Assembly: GCF_036884655.1 (NCBI RefSeq)
Contig: NC_088339.1
Span: forward strand, 31,023,001 to 31,087,000
Direction of reading: 5' to 3'
DNA from: Musa acuminata AAA Group
Lineage: Eukaryota > Streptophyta > Magnoliopsida > Zingiberales > Musaceae
DNA: 64,000 nucleotides
The notes under the pieces: generated by a model
Told to the model about the DNA's origin: nothing
Database searches by the model: none
What the model saw: only the letters and a program-made list of their open reading frames with translations
Part shown: positions 13,605 through 24,900 of the stretch, piece after piece
How positions within the stretch are numbered: position 1 is the first letter of the stretch
Layout of the letters: each line of letters opens with the position of its first letter
Position numbers and translations under genes: made by a program

Positions 13605-14580
13605 CAAACTGAAGCATACATGTTATGACCATTCTTTATTGTTGTAATCAAGGGTTATAGAGTCACAATCAACATTGATGTTGTTTCTCAGGGCCTTCTT
13701 CCTGTAATGTACAGATTTCATTCCTTACTATTTCTTCATCTCCATAACTCATCATTTATTTTTTCACCTTTTCAATGTTATTTGGTGTTCATTGTTACCT
13801 ATGCATGAACCATCATTACTTGGCTGCTTGGAGGTGGAAACATGTCTATGCCTGTGATGAACTCCCCATCTCCATGTCATTCTCTTATTTTCCATGGATG
13901 AAATATTTGGTTGTGTTTGCTACAAATCACCTTCTTTTAGAGAGAAACAATTGCTCCATCATTGCAGATAAAGTTGACCATCTCAGTTGAAGACTTCAAA
14001 GAGAAGATGTGTTGATTTTTTTTTTTATGAAATGCTTGAGATTTGTGAAAGACTGGAACAAGAACAGATATGCCAGCTTCAAATTCAAATGCCTTTCTAA
14101 TTGCAACTTCTTTTTTATTCCAGCCTAGGAGTTAAATGCAAGTTACTGTCTCTCTAAAGGATTATTCCAATATCTAAATATAATATACCAAAACCCAATT
14201 TTTTATTTTACTTAAAAAAAATTCATACTAAGGGATCAACACAAAATATCATTCAAAAAATTATTAGTAACTCATTCCAACATTAATTGGCATGTACTTA
14301 TAAGCTCATTTACCAAACAAAATATACAAACCAAGGGGCCTAAATTTACTAATAAAAATATAAAAATCCTTACCACCCTTTTTTCTTAATATTTAAAATA
14401 ATTCAAATGAAATTTAATATTTGTGTGTAAATTATATGGAAGGAGGAATCTTTAAATGAACACCGCATGCGACGCACTGTCCGACTTGGTGTTCGTTTGC
14501 GGTCGCAAATTCTTACTCCTCTGGCGGCGGCGGGGCAACGGAGAGGGCGAGGGATAAGAGAGAGGCTTACGGCAGCAGCC
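13605..14580. other. Protease 3' flank and RRM-gene promoter
   Basis: The spacer between two genes on the same strand. The first part after the stop is probable protease 3' UTR (T-rich, mixed composition to about 14100). 14150-14450 is very AT-rich, and the last 120 bases turn GC-rich as the leader of the next gene. A short frame at 13775-13990 is not recognisable as a gene. Confidence 0.5.
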
Positions 14581-17500
14581 ATGAAGCGAAGGGGGAAGGG
14601 CGAGAGGCCCAAATCTGATGCGTTCCCCGCTTCCCTCTCCAAGCGTCTTCGACGGCCGCCTCCGACCGAAGCGGCTGAGGGAGAGCCCGCCGAGGCAACT
14701 GCCGCCGCCTCGCCCTCCGTCGTCCTGGTCACCGGCCTCCCCGCTGACTGCACCGTGCTGGAACTGAAGTCCCGCCTGGAGATGTACGGCCCCATCTCCC
14801 GCACCCGCATCGACGTCGACGGCCGCGGCTTCGTCACCTTCCGCTCCGACCACGCCGCTGAGGCCGCCATCTCTGCCTCCCTCGACCCGGCCTTCGGTGT
14901 CACCGTCCGATCCAAAAAGGTGCTTCCTTTTACTCGTTTTTACTTTCCCCTGCAGAGATTGCTTGTTAAATTTGGTGGCTTTAGCTCTTCCAACTTCCAC
15001 GGTAACGATGTTGAGGTCTCATTCTCAAGTCAAGGCTGGTGCTCATTTCTGATAGTCCTTCTTCCTTCTAATGGTTGATGCCTTGCAAATTGCTGATACT
15101 CTGTTTGTACTATCATATCCTTCAAAGAATTCATTAACGGAAACTTAAGCTTATCGCTGGTTCCCATGGTCAAAGATGAAAAGAATTGTCAGTGCCAAGG
15201 GAAGGATAGATCTAATTTTGTGCTGGATGTGGATATCTGGCTAATTGGATATTAGGGTGTGGCTTAGGCGTACAGGTAGATTGCAGACTCTAGGATACAA
15301 CTAGAGGACATCGTTTAGTAGCTATGATACCAGAGAGATGAAAGGCAGGATTGATCGATCTGCAATGTATGTTTATTGGGCTGCAAAGTGACACCAAGTC
15401 TCTTAGCCTAAGTGAGTGCTTTCTGGTTTACTGGCAGAAACAGAGCAGTAGTACTGAAGGGACAATGATCCGGAATTTAATTTCATATTACCAACTGTAT
15501 TGATGAATATAATATGCAGAAAATTCTTGACCTACAGTGCTGTGATATCCAACAGTAGAAAATGATCAAGCAATTACGGAGAATTCTATTCACAGCCCCT
15601 TTATACTATGAAGCATTTTATCCCTTTTTACTATTGACAATCTCTTAAAAAATATATATTATTTTATTATTTACAGTTTCAGTATTACTGATTTTATCTT
15701 TTATTTTTTCCTTCATAATCCCTTTTTTCATCCTTGTTGCAAACGCCACTCCCTATTGCCGTCATCGCCAATGCCATTGCTGCGGACATCACTCGCCGCC
15801 CCCTTCGACGCCTCTTCGTTTGTTGCCGATGCCATCAACGCCCGCAATGATGACCCCTTGACACTTGCCGCACGTGTAGTTGGAGGGCTGCTGGCGAAAG
15901 TGGCAATTGTTGGTGGGCCTAGCTGTTTAGGTGGTCATTGGATCTTGACTCCCTTGACGCCCCCATGACGTTGGAGGCTTCTTTGAAAGAGGCTGTGAAG
16001 GAGACGGAGGAGAAGAGCAGGCGGTTGGTGCAATGGAGGTTCGCGGCGTTCACAGAGGAGAAAGTAAAGGAGCTACGGTTGCTGACATTGGAGGGAGTGT
16101 CAATAACGTCAATAGTGAGCGGGGAGGCGTCGGGTTGTCGGAGGGGGCAGCGAGTGATATCACCTCTAACTATACCTACGACGAGTGTCGAGGTGGCGTC
16201 GATGACATCGACACCGAGCAGAGAGGCGTTAGAGGTGGCGTCAACAGCGAGCGATGTCGGCGGTGACGACATCCGTAACAAGCAGATGAAATAATGGGTT
16301 GTGGGGAAGAAAACAAAATAGGATCAGTAATAGTGGGATCGTAAATAGTAAAATAATATTTTATTATTTTTTAAGGGGTTGCCAATAATAAGGGAGTTGT
16401 CAATAGTAAGAAGGGGTAGTGAATAGCAAGCTTAAGCAATAAATCCTAACAGCAGATTTTAGTGGCAGCATGCCACTGCCAGTTCATGATATAACCATCT
16501 GTTGATATTTGTGATAGAGCAAAGCTTTGTTCTAGAGGATAAAAGAGAGAGCATAGAGGGAAAAGTTGAGAACACAGACAAACAGTGATTAATTAGAGAA
16601 AAGAGAAGAATAGGAATAGCAATCTAAATTTCCATTCTTCTAGTCATATTGCCCATTATTTAATCTTTTATGGAGATGACCAAGACATTTTCAAACCTAC
16701 CTGGACTTCCAGGAAGATTAGAACCCTCTTTCTTTCTTGTCCTCGAAGGAAATGATACCTTGTCTAGTTATTCTAGCAGTGCCACTCGTGCTAAAATGCC
16801 ATGTAGAGTGCGAGATATATTAACATCCAACTGCTACAAGCTTTACAGAATCTCAAGGTGGTATTGACTTATTACCCTATGCTAAAGCAATCTCTATCGT
16901 AAAAAAAAGAGGCTGAAATTGAGGGATTAATTGATGGCACCTAATTAGGATGCTATATAATCTGCAAAAGTTTTGTAGAAAACAAAATCATTTACCGCTT
17001 GAGTCTATTTAAACACCATTTATTTGGCGAGCAATTTGATTTCTCTGGTACTCTATGATTAGTTTGCTAAAACCAGATGGATTGTTATGACTCTCATAGC
17101 AAGTTAGTAACTGTGATATTTCCTGCATTTTGTTCGATTAAGATGGGTTCATAAATGTTTTTGGTAGCTGAGATATTGGTGGCTGTAATTTCTTTTTGGT
17201 CCATTTGAATTATTCTTTTAATTATTATTACATGATAGAACTGGAAGGTTTTCAAGAATATGATAAGTCTCATACCATTTGATATAATAAAGTATTTAGA
17301 TAGAGAGAGAGAGGGAGCAATGCAGGGTTGTGATGGCAAAGTATATTATTCCTTTTAATTGCTATCTTCAGCATATTTCCTATGTGCTTTTCGTTAGTAG
17401 ACTGAGTGGGTTCATGTTTAGATGAATCCCTATTCTTCATGCAATGAATTTGTTAGTTCAGGGAGGCATTTCTCCTCATCAAATTGGAGAAATCTTGACT

Positions 17501-19497
17501 GGATGATCATGTCCTATTGGTAGAAACTGTATGTCTAGGTTAAATGATATGCATTCTAGAGTTGGCCACTTGGCATTTACTTGTTTCTAACTTTTTTGTT
17601 AATGCATACGGAGATATAGATCTATCTTTGATATAAAAGAGGGGTAATTACATATTACCCCCGTAGTTACATAGGATTAGCATCCCGATCCTTATACTTT
17701 AAAAAGTAGTATTGAGATCTCTACACTTACGAAAGTGAAACATTTAATCTCAATTCTCTTTATGTTATTAATTTCATTATGAATGGAAGGGGTAAAACAG
17801 TAATTTCATATAAATTTTTTGGCATTAGCATGCATTTGGATACAAACTCGTACGGTCACCTTTCTTGTGTTTTTTTGGGTTTCTAATCACCGATTAACAC
17901 TTAGGTGACGCCAATCCACCATATATTTATTTCCACAAAACAAGTCATTGTTAATTTTTATATGATATCATGGATGCTCTTTCTCTTTGTGTCTCTGCTC
18001 TTGCCGGCATTATTCTAGTTCTAGCGGATAAAGAACTTCTGGGCGTGGCTAGCGACCTGCATCGATGTTCTTGTCTTCACCACCCATCGTGAGATGTTCC
18101 TCTAATCCCTCTTCCCATACTTGGCCTAGGGGACGCCACGCTTCTGCTCCTCTCCCCGACCTCGGGCGGTCGGTTGCTAGCGGTGTCGTGCGTCGCTGTC
18201 GGACTCGTCATCACTTCCACTGCCGTCCACCTCGCCCCAGCAGTCTAGCACCTCAATCATCCCCCGCTCGATCATATTGCAATCCTCCACCAGGGCTTGG
18301 TAGCGCTCCCATGCCTCGGCGGAACTCCACCCTGCCAGTTGCGTCGCGATGGCGAACCACCGGTCCGAGGTGCCTTACGGGTACACCACTAGGGCTTGCT
18401 CGAAGAGCTTGTCCTCCTCCCGCGTCCACGACCTCGGTGCCGCCCCCACGAACTGCTTGGAGAACATGGACATTAGGTCGCCCTCGTCCATCCGTCTTAC
18501 TCTTCTTTCGCAAGGAACGGGAGGGTTGGTGGCGTGATGTTTTTTACTCGACGCCGTCGTTGGTCTGCCATTTGCAACGCAACCGAAGGCGCGCGAGGGT
18601 GGTGTTCCAGAGGAGATCCAGGCGCTAGTCTCGCATGCCACCGACGTCGCCATTGGTCTGTCGTCCACAGCGCAACTGGAGGCTCGTGAGGGTGGCGTTC
18701 TAGAAGAGATCCAAGCGTCGGCCTTTCATGCCATCAGCATTGTTGGCCTCGTGCCTCACTGACGTTGCTGCCATCCGCAGAGAGGAAAACAAGAAAGTTT
18801 ATATGAAATTATTTTTTTACCCCTTCCATTCATGACGAAATTGACGATGTGAGGAGAATTTGGGTTAAATGTTTCACTTTCGTAAGTGTAGGGATTCCAA
18901 TATTACTTTTTAAAGTATAGGAATCATGATGCTAATCATATGTAACTATAGGGGTAACCTGTAATTACCCCTATAAAAGATGTTACAATTCGTCTAAAGC
19001 ATTCATGAGACAAAACTAGCAGCATTAACACAATCAACACACTGTTAAATCTTTCTAGTCCTGATTCACCATAATATATTTTCTTTTCCTTTGATTTTTA
19101 TGCCATGTTCCCTCTCTCATGAAAATGACTTTGCCAAACCCTCAAGTATTTGCTAGCGCCAGAATCTGGAATGGAGTTTAATTTACCTTTGCTGCCTTTA
19201 TACGTTGGCTGCTTTTGGATTTCTTGCATGTCTCACAGACATTTTGATGCTTCCTCTGTACCTTCTTGTTGGGAAACAATGCAGGTACTGGTAGTTCGGG
19301 CGAGTGATCCGATACCAGCAAAGATGGGAGCAGGGATTTCTTCCACCTCGAGGCTTCTTCGTGCAGAAATACCCCTGAGCCGACATGGTCCAAGTAAAGA
19401 GAAGCTCGATGCAGGTGCGACTGCAGAGAGGAGCAAAAGCGGACCAGAGGTTTCCCATGATGGTCGGGAAATCATCGCTTACGATGATCTATTTTGA
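14581..19497 (+). CDS. Small RRM-domain protein (At1g27050-like)
   Basis: A predicted 183-aa RNA-binding protein. Exon 1 is 14581-14919 (113 codons) and exon 2 is 19285-19497 (70 codons plus stop), joined in phase 0 across a 4365-bp GT-AG intron. Residues 1-45 are basic and Pro/Ala-rich with a possible nuclear signal (KRLRRPP). An RRM follows at about 46-115, with RNP2-like VVLVTGL and RNP1-like GRGFVTF. Exon 2 begins VLVVRASDPIPA and continues with LLRAEIPLSRHG; the end REIIAYDDLF is a conserved tail in this plant family. I recall the family as uncharacterised. An in-frame ATG at 14467 would add 38 residues; I prefer 14581 because it starts the basic tail directly. The intron is inflated by two inverted-repeat elements. 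The 5' exon is certain, and the exon-2 link rests on frame, splice sites and the remembered tail. Confidence 0.8.
15586..16426. mobile_element. Long-inverted-repeat (foldback) element in RRM-gene intron
   Basis: The ends read CTATTCAC at 15586 and GTGAATAG at 16426. Reverse-complementing the right end gives a sequence that follows the left end for some 200-250 bases with mismatches and small gaps. Shared blocks include CTTTTTACTATTGACAA/CTTCTTACTATTGACAA, a CTTAAAAAATA-type block, TATTTTATTATTTA-type blocks and, deeper in, TCACTCGCCGCCCCCT against TCACTCGCTGCCCCCT. The interior is GC-rich. No transposase and no clear target-site duplication are visible, so the superfamily is unassigned. Frames at 15756-16294 belong to the element and are not genes. 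Confidence 0.75.
17632..18980. mobile_element. Mutator-like element with 9-bp TSDs and captured gene DNA (Pack-MULE)
   Basis: The element is 17641-18971 (1331 bp). It begins GGGGTAATTACA and ends TGTAATTACCCC, exact inverted complements, and the inverted repeats continue inward for roughly 180 bases with scattered changes. Identical 9-bp target-site duplications, TATAAAAGA, flank it at 17632-17640 and 18972-18980. A 9-bp duplication with long TIRs is the hallmark of the Mutator superfamily. There is no transposase, so the element is non-autonomous. The GC-rich centre (about 18050-18770) is unlike the AT-rich arms and carries a recognisable fragment of a plant gene, plus a local duplication with a period near 93 bp (about 18555-18740). 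Confidence 0.9.
18238..18473 (-). pseudogene. Captured MYB/SANT-domain gene fragment with internal stop
   Basis: Read on the minus strand from 18473, the DNA encodes MSMFSKQFVGAAPRSWTREE, then DKLFEQALVVYP, a TAA stop at 18375-18377, and on in the same frame GTSDRWFAIATQLAG and AWERYQALVEDCNMIERG. The spaced tryptophans (SWTREED, DRW, AWERY) and the ending YQALVEDxxxIERG are those of the N-terminal SANT/MYB repeat of DIVARICATA/MYBS-type transcription factors, where an acidic residue normally stands at the stop position. The fragment lies inside the Mutator-like element, antisense to the host RRM gene. It is a gene piece without a start context or second MYB repeat, so a pseudogene. Assignment is from remembered family features. 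Confidence 0.75.
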
Positions 19498-21358
19498 CAT
19501 CCACTTGGATTAACCGTGTGAGGTGCCATCTGAATGTTATGTTGTGATGTATCAAATGACTGGCCGTATGTTTGAGATTATTGGCCTATTTAATTTGGTC
19601 ATCATCAATATCATCATGACCAGCACTATCACCAACATCACTTGGAACCTATTTTAAATGATCCTTTTGTGTTTGCAGATCATATGGGAATTGAGGTGAG
19701 GTTACTGACAAATAATGACAGATCATATCGAATGTCTTTTTTGTTCCACTCTATGAAAGCGTATCTTTTGTTTAATGAGGATGTATTTAGTGCTCAATTG
19801 TCATGCATGCCAGGCCTGATAATTCCTATCCATGACCTTGTGGAGATCTACAAATAATGTGTATCATCATAACTTGGACGTGGAACTCCATTTTGTATCA
19901 TATGCGACCATGGCTGCTGGGAGCTGTAGGCATATTCTCATTTGCTGAATCAGTTGTATGTTGCTCGCCAAGGCTTCCTGATGCTTTCCGTGACTTGGGA
20001 GGTATTGCCTTAACACAAGTATACATTCATCAACGAACAAGTTCAATATCCAATGATTTGATACGGGATTAAACAACAAACCAACATCCAGAATTCTAAC
20101 TTCATAGCATGGGAACTATTGCCCAACACCAGGAAACCCTAAATCCATTGGAGTATAAACAGATTTGCAGTTTATACTGCCTGAACAGAATGCAAGTTTA
20201 CATCCACCTAATAAGGAATTAACATGAAATGATATGACACAGATATCTAATTCATAACTTGAGTCTAATGCCCAACTGTCAGAATCCCCAAGTCCATTGA
20301 CAGATAAACTAATGCCACCTTAGAAGAAGTTTATATCCACTAAAGAAGGAAACAATTCAACATCAAATAACTTAGATACAGGATTCCAAATTCATAACAT
20401 GGGTCTATTGCCCAGCAACTAAAACCCTATCTGGGGATGACAGATTGATCAGGTTTACCGACGCAACTATTCTGTAATTGGATTCGATCAGTTATGATCA
20501 GCAAGCAAACACTGGAATTGGGTTTGTGTACTTAAATTGTTGGTCAGGTTTGGATTCGAATTTGGTATCCTGCTTGTTCTCATTTCTAATGCAAGGTAAG
20601 ATGGTGGCAGATCGAATTAATTTTAGTCCTGATCTATGAGATCCAATTAAACTAGGTTCGGACACCTTTTAATCGGGTTTGAGAGGATTTGGGTAAGAGA
20701 ACAAGTATCCGATTTTGAGAATTCGTATCGTGGTAAGATTCACAATACCCAACCTGCTATTGTTTCTACCCAAATCAAATCAATTGGAATTCAAACAAAC
20801 TTGGCTATTTAAACTGCAACCTAAGTCTACATCCATCAGAAAAAGCTTAGTATCCAATAATTTGATTCAGAATTCAATATTCATAAAATGGGTCTACTGC
20901 CCAACAACAGAAGCCTCAAGTCTATTATAAATTGAATAAACTCAATTTATAACACCATAGCAAAACATAAATTTACATCCACCAATGAAGAAAACATTTC
21001 ACGCAAATGATTTCGACCGGTAGAACGATAAACTGGCATTTACTACTACACCATTTTCCACATCTAAACAAAAACCAAGTTCTGCATCCATCTAATCATC
21101 AAAGAAATGAAGCCAACTCCTAATGCCACTATGCAAAACATAAGAGAATGTATCATACCACATTCCACACAACAATGATGATATATTTTAGTCAACAATA
21201 ACAATAGCAAATTGGAAAGGTCTTTGGCACTTGTGTCCATTTCATCTCAACATGAGATCGCAATATCAAACAAGCAACCACAAGGACTTGGAAAACAGGA
21301 AAGCAAATGATGGTGGCGGTAATACAGACAGATACACATGATTACCAGAGAAGCTTCC
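19498..21358. other. Spacer between convergent RRM and thioredoxin genes
   Basis: The first ~400 bases are probable 3' UTR of the RRM gene. The rest is AT-rich and holds the diverged tandem repeat at 20030-21010. Small frames here (19642-19857, 19857-20072, 20715-20930) are not recognisable proteins. Confidence 0.5.
20030..21010. repeat. Diverged tandem repeat, about four copies
   Basis: A module reading roughly TCCAATGATTTGATACRG-AATTC, TTCATAACATGGGTCTATTGCCCAAC, AAACCCTAAGTCCATTG, then AAGTTTACATCCACC recurs with many changes near 20045-20215, 20216-20345, 20350-20445 (cut short) and 20805-20990. The shared phrase CTATTGCCCA-like is at 20129, about 20265, 20408 and 20895. The unit is roughly 130-170 bases. 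The third and fourth copies are separated by about 350 bases of unrelated AT-rich DNA. It has no coding potential. Confidence 0.75.
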
Positions 21359-21952
21359 TTAGGTGTTGATCTGCTCTTGGATCCGCCTCTCGAGTTCGTC
21401 CTTCTTTGCGCCGACGATTCTGCCCACCTCCTGCCCGCCCTTCACCAGCACGAACGTCGGCATAGCCTGCACCTTCCACTGCTTCGACACCTCCTATACT
21501 TTAAATGTTGTTGTTAGATTTCGCGTCACGACAAACAAAATCCCCAAACCAAGAACAGCATCACCCCAATAATCGAGATGAAAGAAACAGGAGGAAGAAG
21601 CATCACCGGGATCTCATCGACGTCGATCTTGACGAACACCGCGTCGGAGTACTGGGCGGCCATCGCCTTGAACGCCGGCTCCACGAAGCGGCACGGCCCG
21701 CACCACGACGCCGAGAAGTCGATCACCATCTTCCAACAAATCCAAAAGGGAAAACAATCAAAGGGGAGATCGAGAGGTAAAACGAACCAATCCAATCCGA
21801 TTAGGGTTTGCGGATCACGGAGATACCAGCTTGTTGGTTTGGGTGTGGGACTCCCAGTTCTGGGTCCATTCGCCGGTGGAGTGGATGGCGATGACGGCGG
21901 ACACGCCGTCCTCAGCGGCGTAGGCGGCTTGGCTGGAGAAGAAACCACCCAT
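21359..21952 (-). CDS. Thioredoxin h-type
   Basis: Cytosolic or membrane-associated disulfide reductase of the plant thioredoxin h group, 127 aa. Minus-strand exons are 21952-21827 (42 codons), 21729-21607 (41) and 21493-21359 (44 plus stop), all phase 0 with GT-AG introns of 97 and 113 bp. The active site WCGPC is at residues 51-55, preceded by VIDFSAS. The cis-proline motif AMPTF has Pro95. The final helix (KKDELERRIQEQI) is typical. The N-terminus MGGFFSS puts Gly at position 2 with Ser nearby, a possible N-myristoylation signal that some h-type thioredoxins carry. The intron before the WCGPC exon and the one after DEIP match common thioredoxin h gene structure. The gene converges on the RRM gene. 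Confidence 0.95.
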
Positions 21953-24900
21953 TCCTCTTCTCCCCCTTTCTTCCCCTTCTCTCGGGAGGTCGTCGAAGGA
22001 TGGCTTTTGTAAGGCTGCTAAAGCCTAATTAAAGTACATTTCTTTTTTATCTTGATTTTTTTCTAACTATGTTTAATTATTTCTAATTGTTTTTTTACTA
22101 TTAGAAAATCTCATTAATGATCAAATCATACTATTTAATAAAAATAAAATTTATCATATGATTGAAATGTATAAGAGCTCAATAATATCATCGTGAAAAT
22201 AAAATAATAATAATAATAATAATAATAATATCATCGTAATGTATTTATTATATGGCCTAAGCAAGACGGATTTGATGATATTTATGGATAATTAATCCAA
22301 ATACTGCTTAATTGATTATTAGCAATAAAACCAAAATCTCCTTTGTACTGTGTGAGGTAATACTTTTTTTTTTTTACTAAGCCAGATTTTGAAAAGAAAA
22401 CATAAAATTATTTTGAAAATAAAAAAATATTTTGGGAAAAAAGAATCAAAAAGAGTAAATGCTGTCCTAAATCTATCATAGCTTGAATTCACATAAATAT
22501 AGAATAATTAAATAAATAATATTTTGTAAAAACATCAATGACAAATGTATCTATGTATGCGTAAACACGATTATAGTTAGATTAGTCAAAGTATGATATA
22601 TCATTTATCATGTTGATTTGTAAAAAAATTAGTGTTGATCCTCTCTTCATTCAAAGATCTATCAGGTCCACTTACTAAAGATTAAAAAATTAAAATCTCA
22701 CATATTTTTATTGTTGATAGGATCATATGTCATCTTCATCATTTATTCTTTAAAACAAAATGCTTTGGGTGAGAAGTAATTTCTTTGGGTTTGTTAGGTA
22801 GATCCAACAAGTTACATTAGTATTGTGCATTTGTGTTCTTTGCAATCAGATCAGAAAAGCTGTGGTTGTAGCCATGGGCTATGGTGTTTGGATGAAGGGC
22901 AATCCAAGGATCTTTCCACTGTGGATGGATACATATAGATGAAATATTGGGCTACATTCCTTAAGATGTCAAGTTAAAATCTAAGATATTGATTCATGTT
23001 GTCTCTCCTATGCTGTTCAATGATGACAGGTTCTCAGAAATGTCCAATTGAGCCCTCCTTGTCCAATATAAAATACCTGGTTTCCTTCTTCAAGATTTGT
23101 TTGGATGTGTGTCAGTGGGGCATGCCATGCTTGATGATGTTTCATGTGGATGAAGTTGTAGAGTCTTTATTCCCTTCAGTTTGTATTGTTGTCTGAAAGT
23201 GAAGTCAGTACACTTGGATTATATGCCTTCTATTTTACTTCAAGTGGTTGTATGTTGGAAATAATAGGTTGTTTCTCTGCAAAAGTATCATAAGGCTGGA
23301 ATTCTGGAGAGATGCAGAATGCAAGTTGAGAAGATAAAGAAATAATGATTTGTTTTTCTCTCCTTAAACAGCCAACTACTATCTAAACAGCCATGTTCAC
23401 CACCAAAGCATATAGATGGAGCATAAAATCTTCCACTATACTGGATAAAAATATTCTTGTTTACCAAATTTGATGACCAAACTCACTAAATCTATTTAAC
23501 TCCTGTCTCTACTTTTAGCCTTTTTCCTTTTGCAAAAAACCATTTGCTTTGTAATTCTCATCACATCTGAACATGTATGGTGTATACCACACTGAATCTG
23601 GTAGAGATTGGTCTAAAGATCTAAAGAACACTTGATGTTTCACTGCCACACAACATAGAATTGAGTTGTCTTATTGTCCATCTATGACAATTCCTCTCTA
23701 GACAAAGCTAGAATGTACAAGAAGGGCAGCCTGAATAGCCCTCAGGCAAAAAGTTGGAACTTTATGAGGCATGCAGGGAAGCCAAATATATCTCAAAGTT
23801 TTGCTCTCCTTTGTGACAGGAAACTCCTCCATCTGAATTAGATTGCTGCAACTCCATTGCTAGATGCTATGCACTAGGACCCCAAAAAAAATATATTAGC
23901 ACTTTGCAATGCCATGTTAACATCTGACTAATTTCATAAGGTAAACAATAAATTGGTTCCTTATTCTACTACTGCCCCCAAAGCTTGTAGCCAATGTTGA
24001 TCAGAGAGCCAGTTGTCCTTCCATGTTCTTACATTTCTCACATTGCTCATTGTCCATTTGACTCTCTTTGGCAGATTCTTACTGTACCCTATGGACCTCC
24101 AAATATAGCTGAAGTTGTGGCCAAGTTTGGCATGTGGAGAGAGTTTGAATCATGAAAGCAACTAGCTTTCAGTGAGTGGCTACAGCAAATTTGGAATGAG
24201 GGTGGTTCCCTAACATGGCTTCATTGAAGAGGCATGGCTTCCAAAGCTGAGACCTCTGAAACCCATTTGACTTGTATCTCTACAAGCATCTACCAAGATC
24301 ATTGTCTAACTCATAAATGGATTTTATAGAATCTTAAGGATGATCTCATAATGATGTAGGTAGGAAATGGACAGTCAAGCTGCTTTGGTAAAACCTTTAC
24401 CAGCTTCAGATAAGCTTTGGTAGGCTGCTTTGGTTGCTTCTGCATTCAATCAATCAACAAGTCAGAAAATGGATTGGCTCTTCCAAACCATCAATGCAGA
24501 AGAAGGTGTGTTCATTATGTTGCACAATTTTCTTTCACTCCCATGAGAGTTTGGGCAGCATGTGCACTGTGCTGTACCTACTGCCTTTGAGAAAGCAAAC
24601 CAACAAACATCTGTGAACATTAAAATATGTCTGCTTTATCATAATCTCAGAACATCTGACCACTAGCTTTTAATTGTCAGACATGTCTGGGGATCCCATT
24701 TTGATTGTAGTTTTTTGTTTTTGTTCAATGAGATTGCACCATTTGGATTGCCCTATCCACTCTAGTGGAAAAAGTAAATGACAGAGTGGGCATAATGATG
24801 CAAGGAGGAATGAGTTTATCATATCAATTAAACACTGTGACCAAGATAAAGCCATGACAAAGGCTGAAGAGGAAGATTGGGGTTGCCAATAATGCCAACA

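Noticed and set aside
15586..15586. Possible 9-bp target duplication at the foldback element
   Set aside because: The bases outside the two ends (CGGAGAATT and CAAGCTTAA) do not match, so no duplication is claimed.
18065..18628. Plus-strand 187-codon frame inside the Mutator-like element
   Set aside because: It is the antisense of the captured MYB fragment and is rich in Pro/Arg/Ser from GC-rich DNA.
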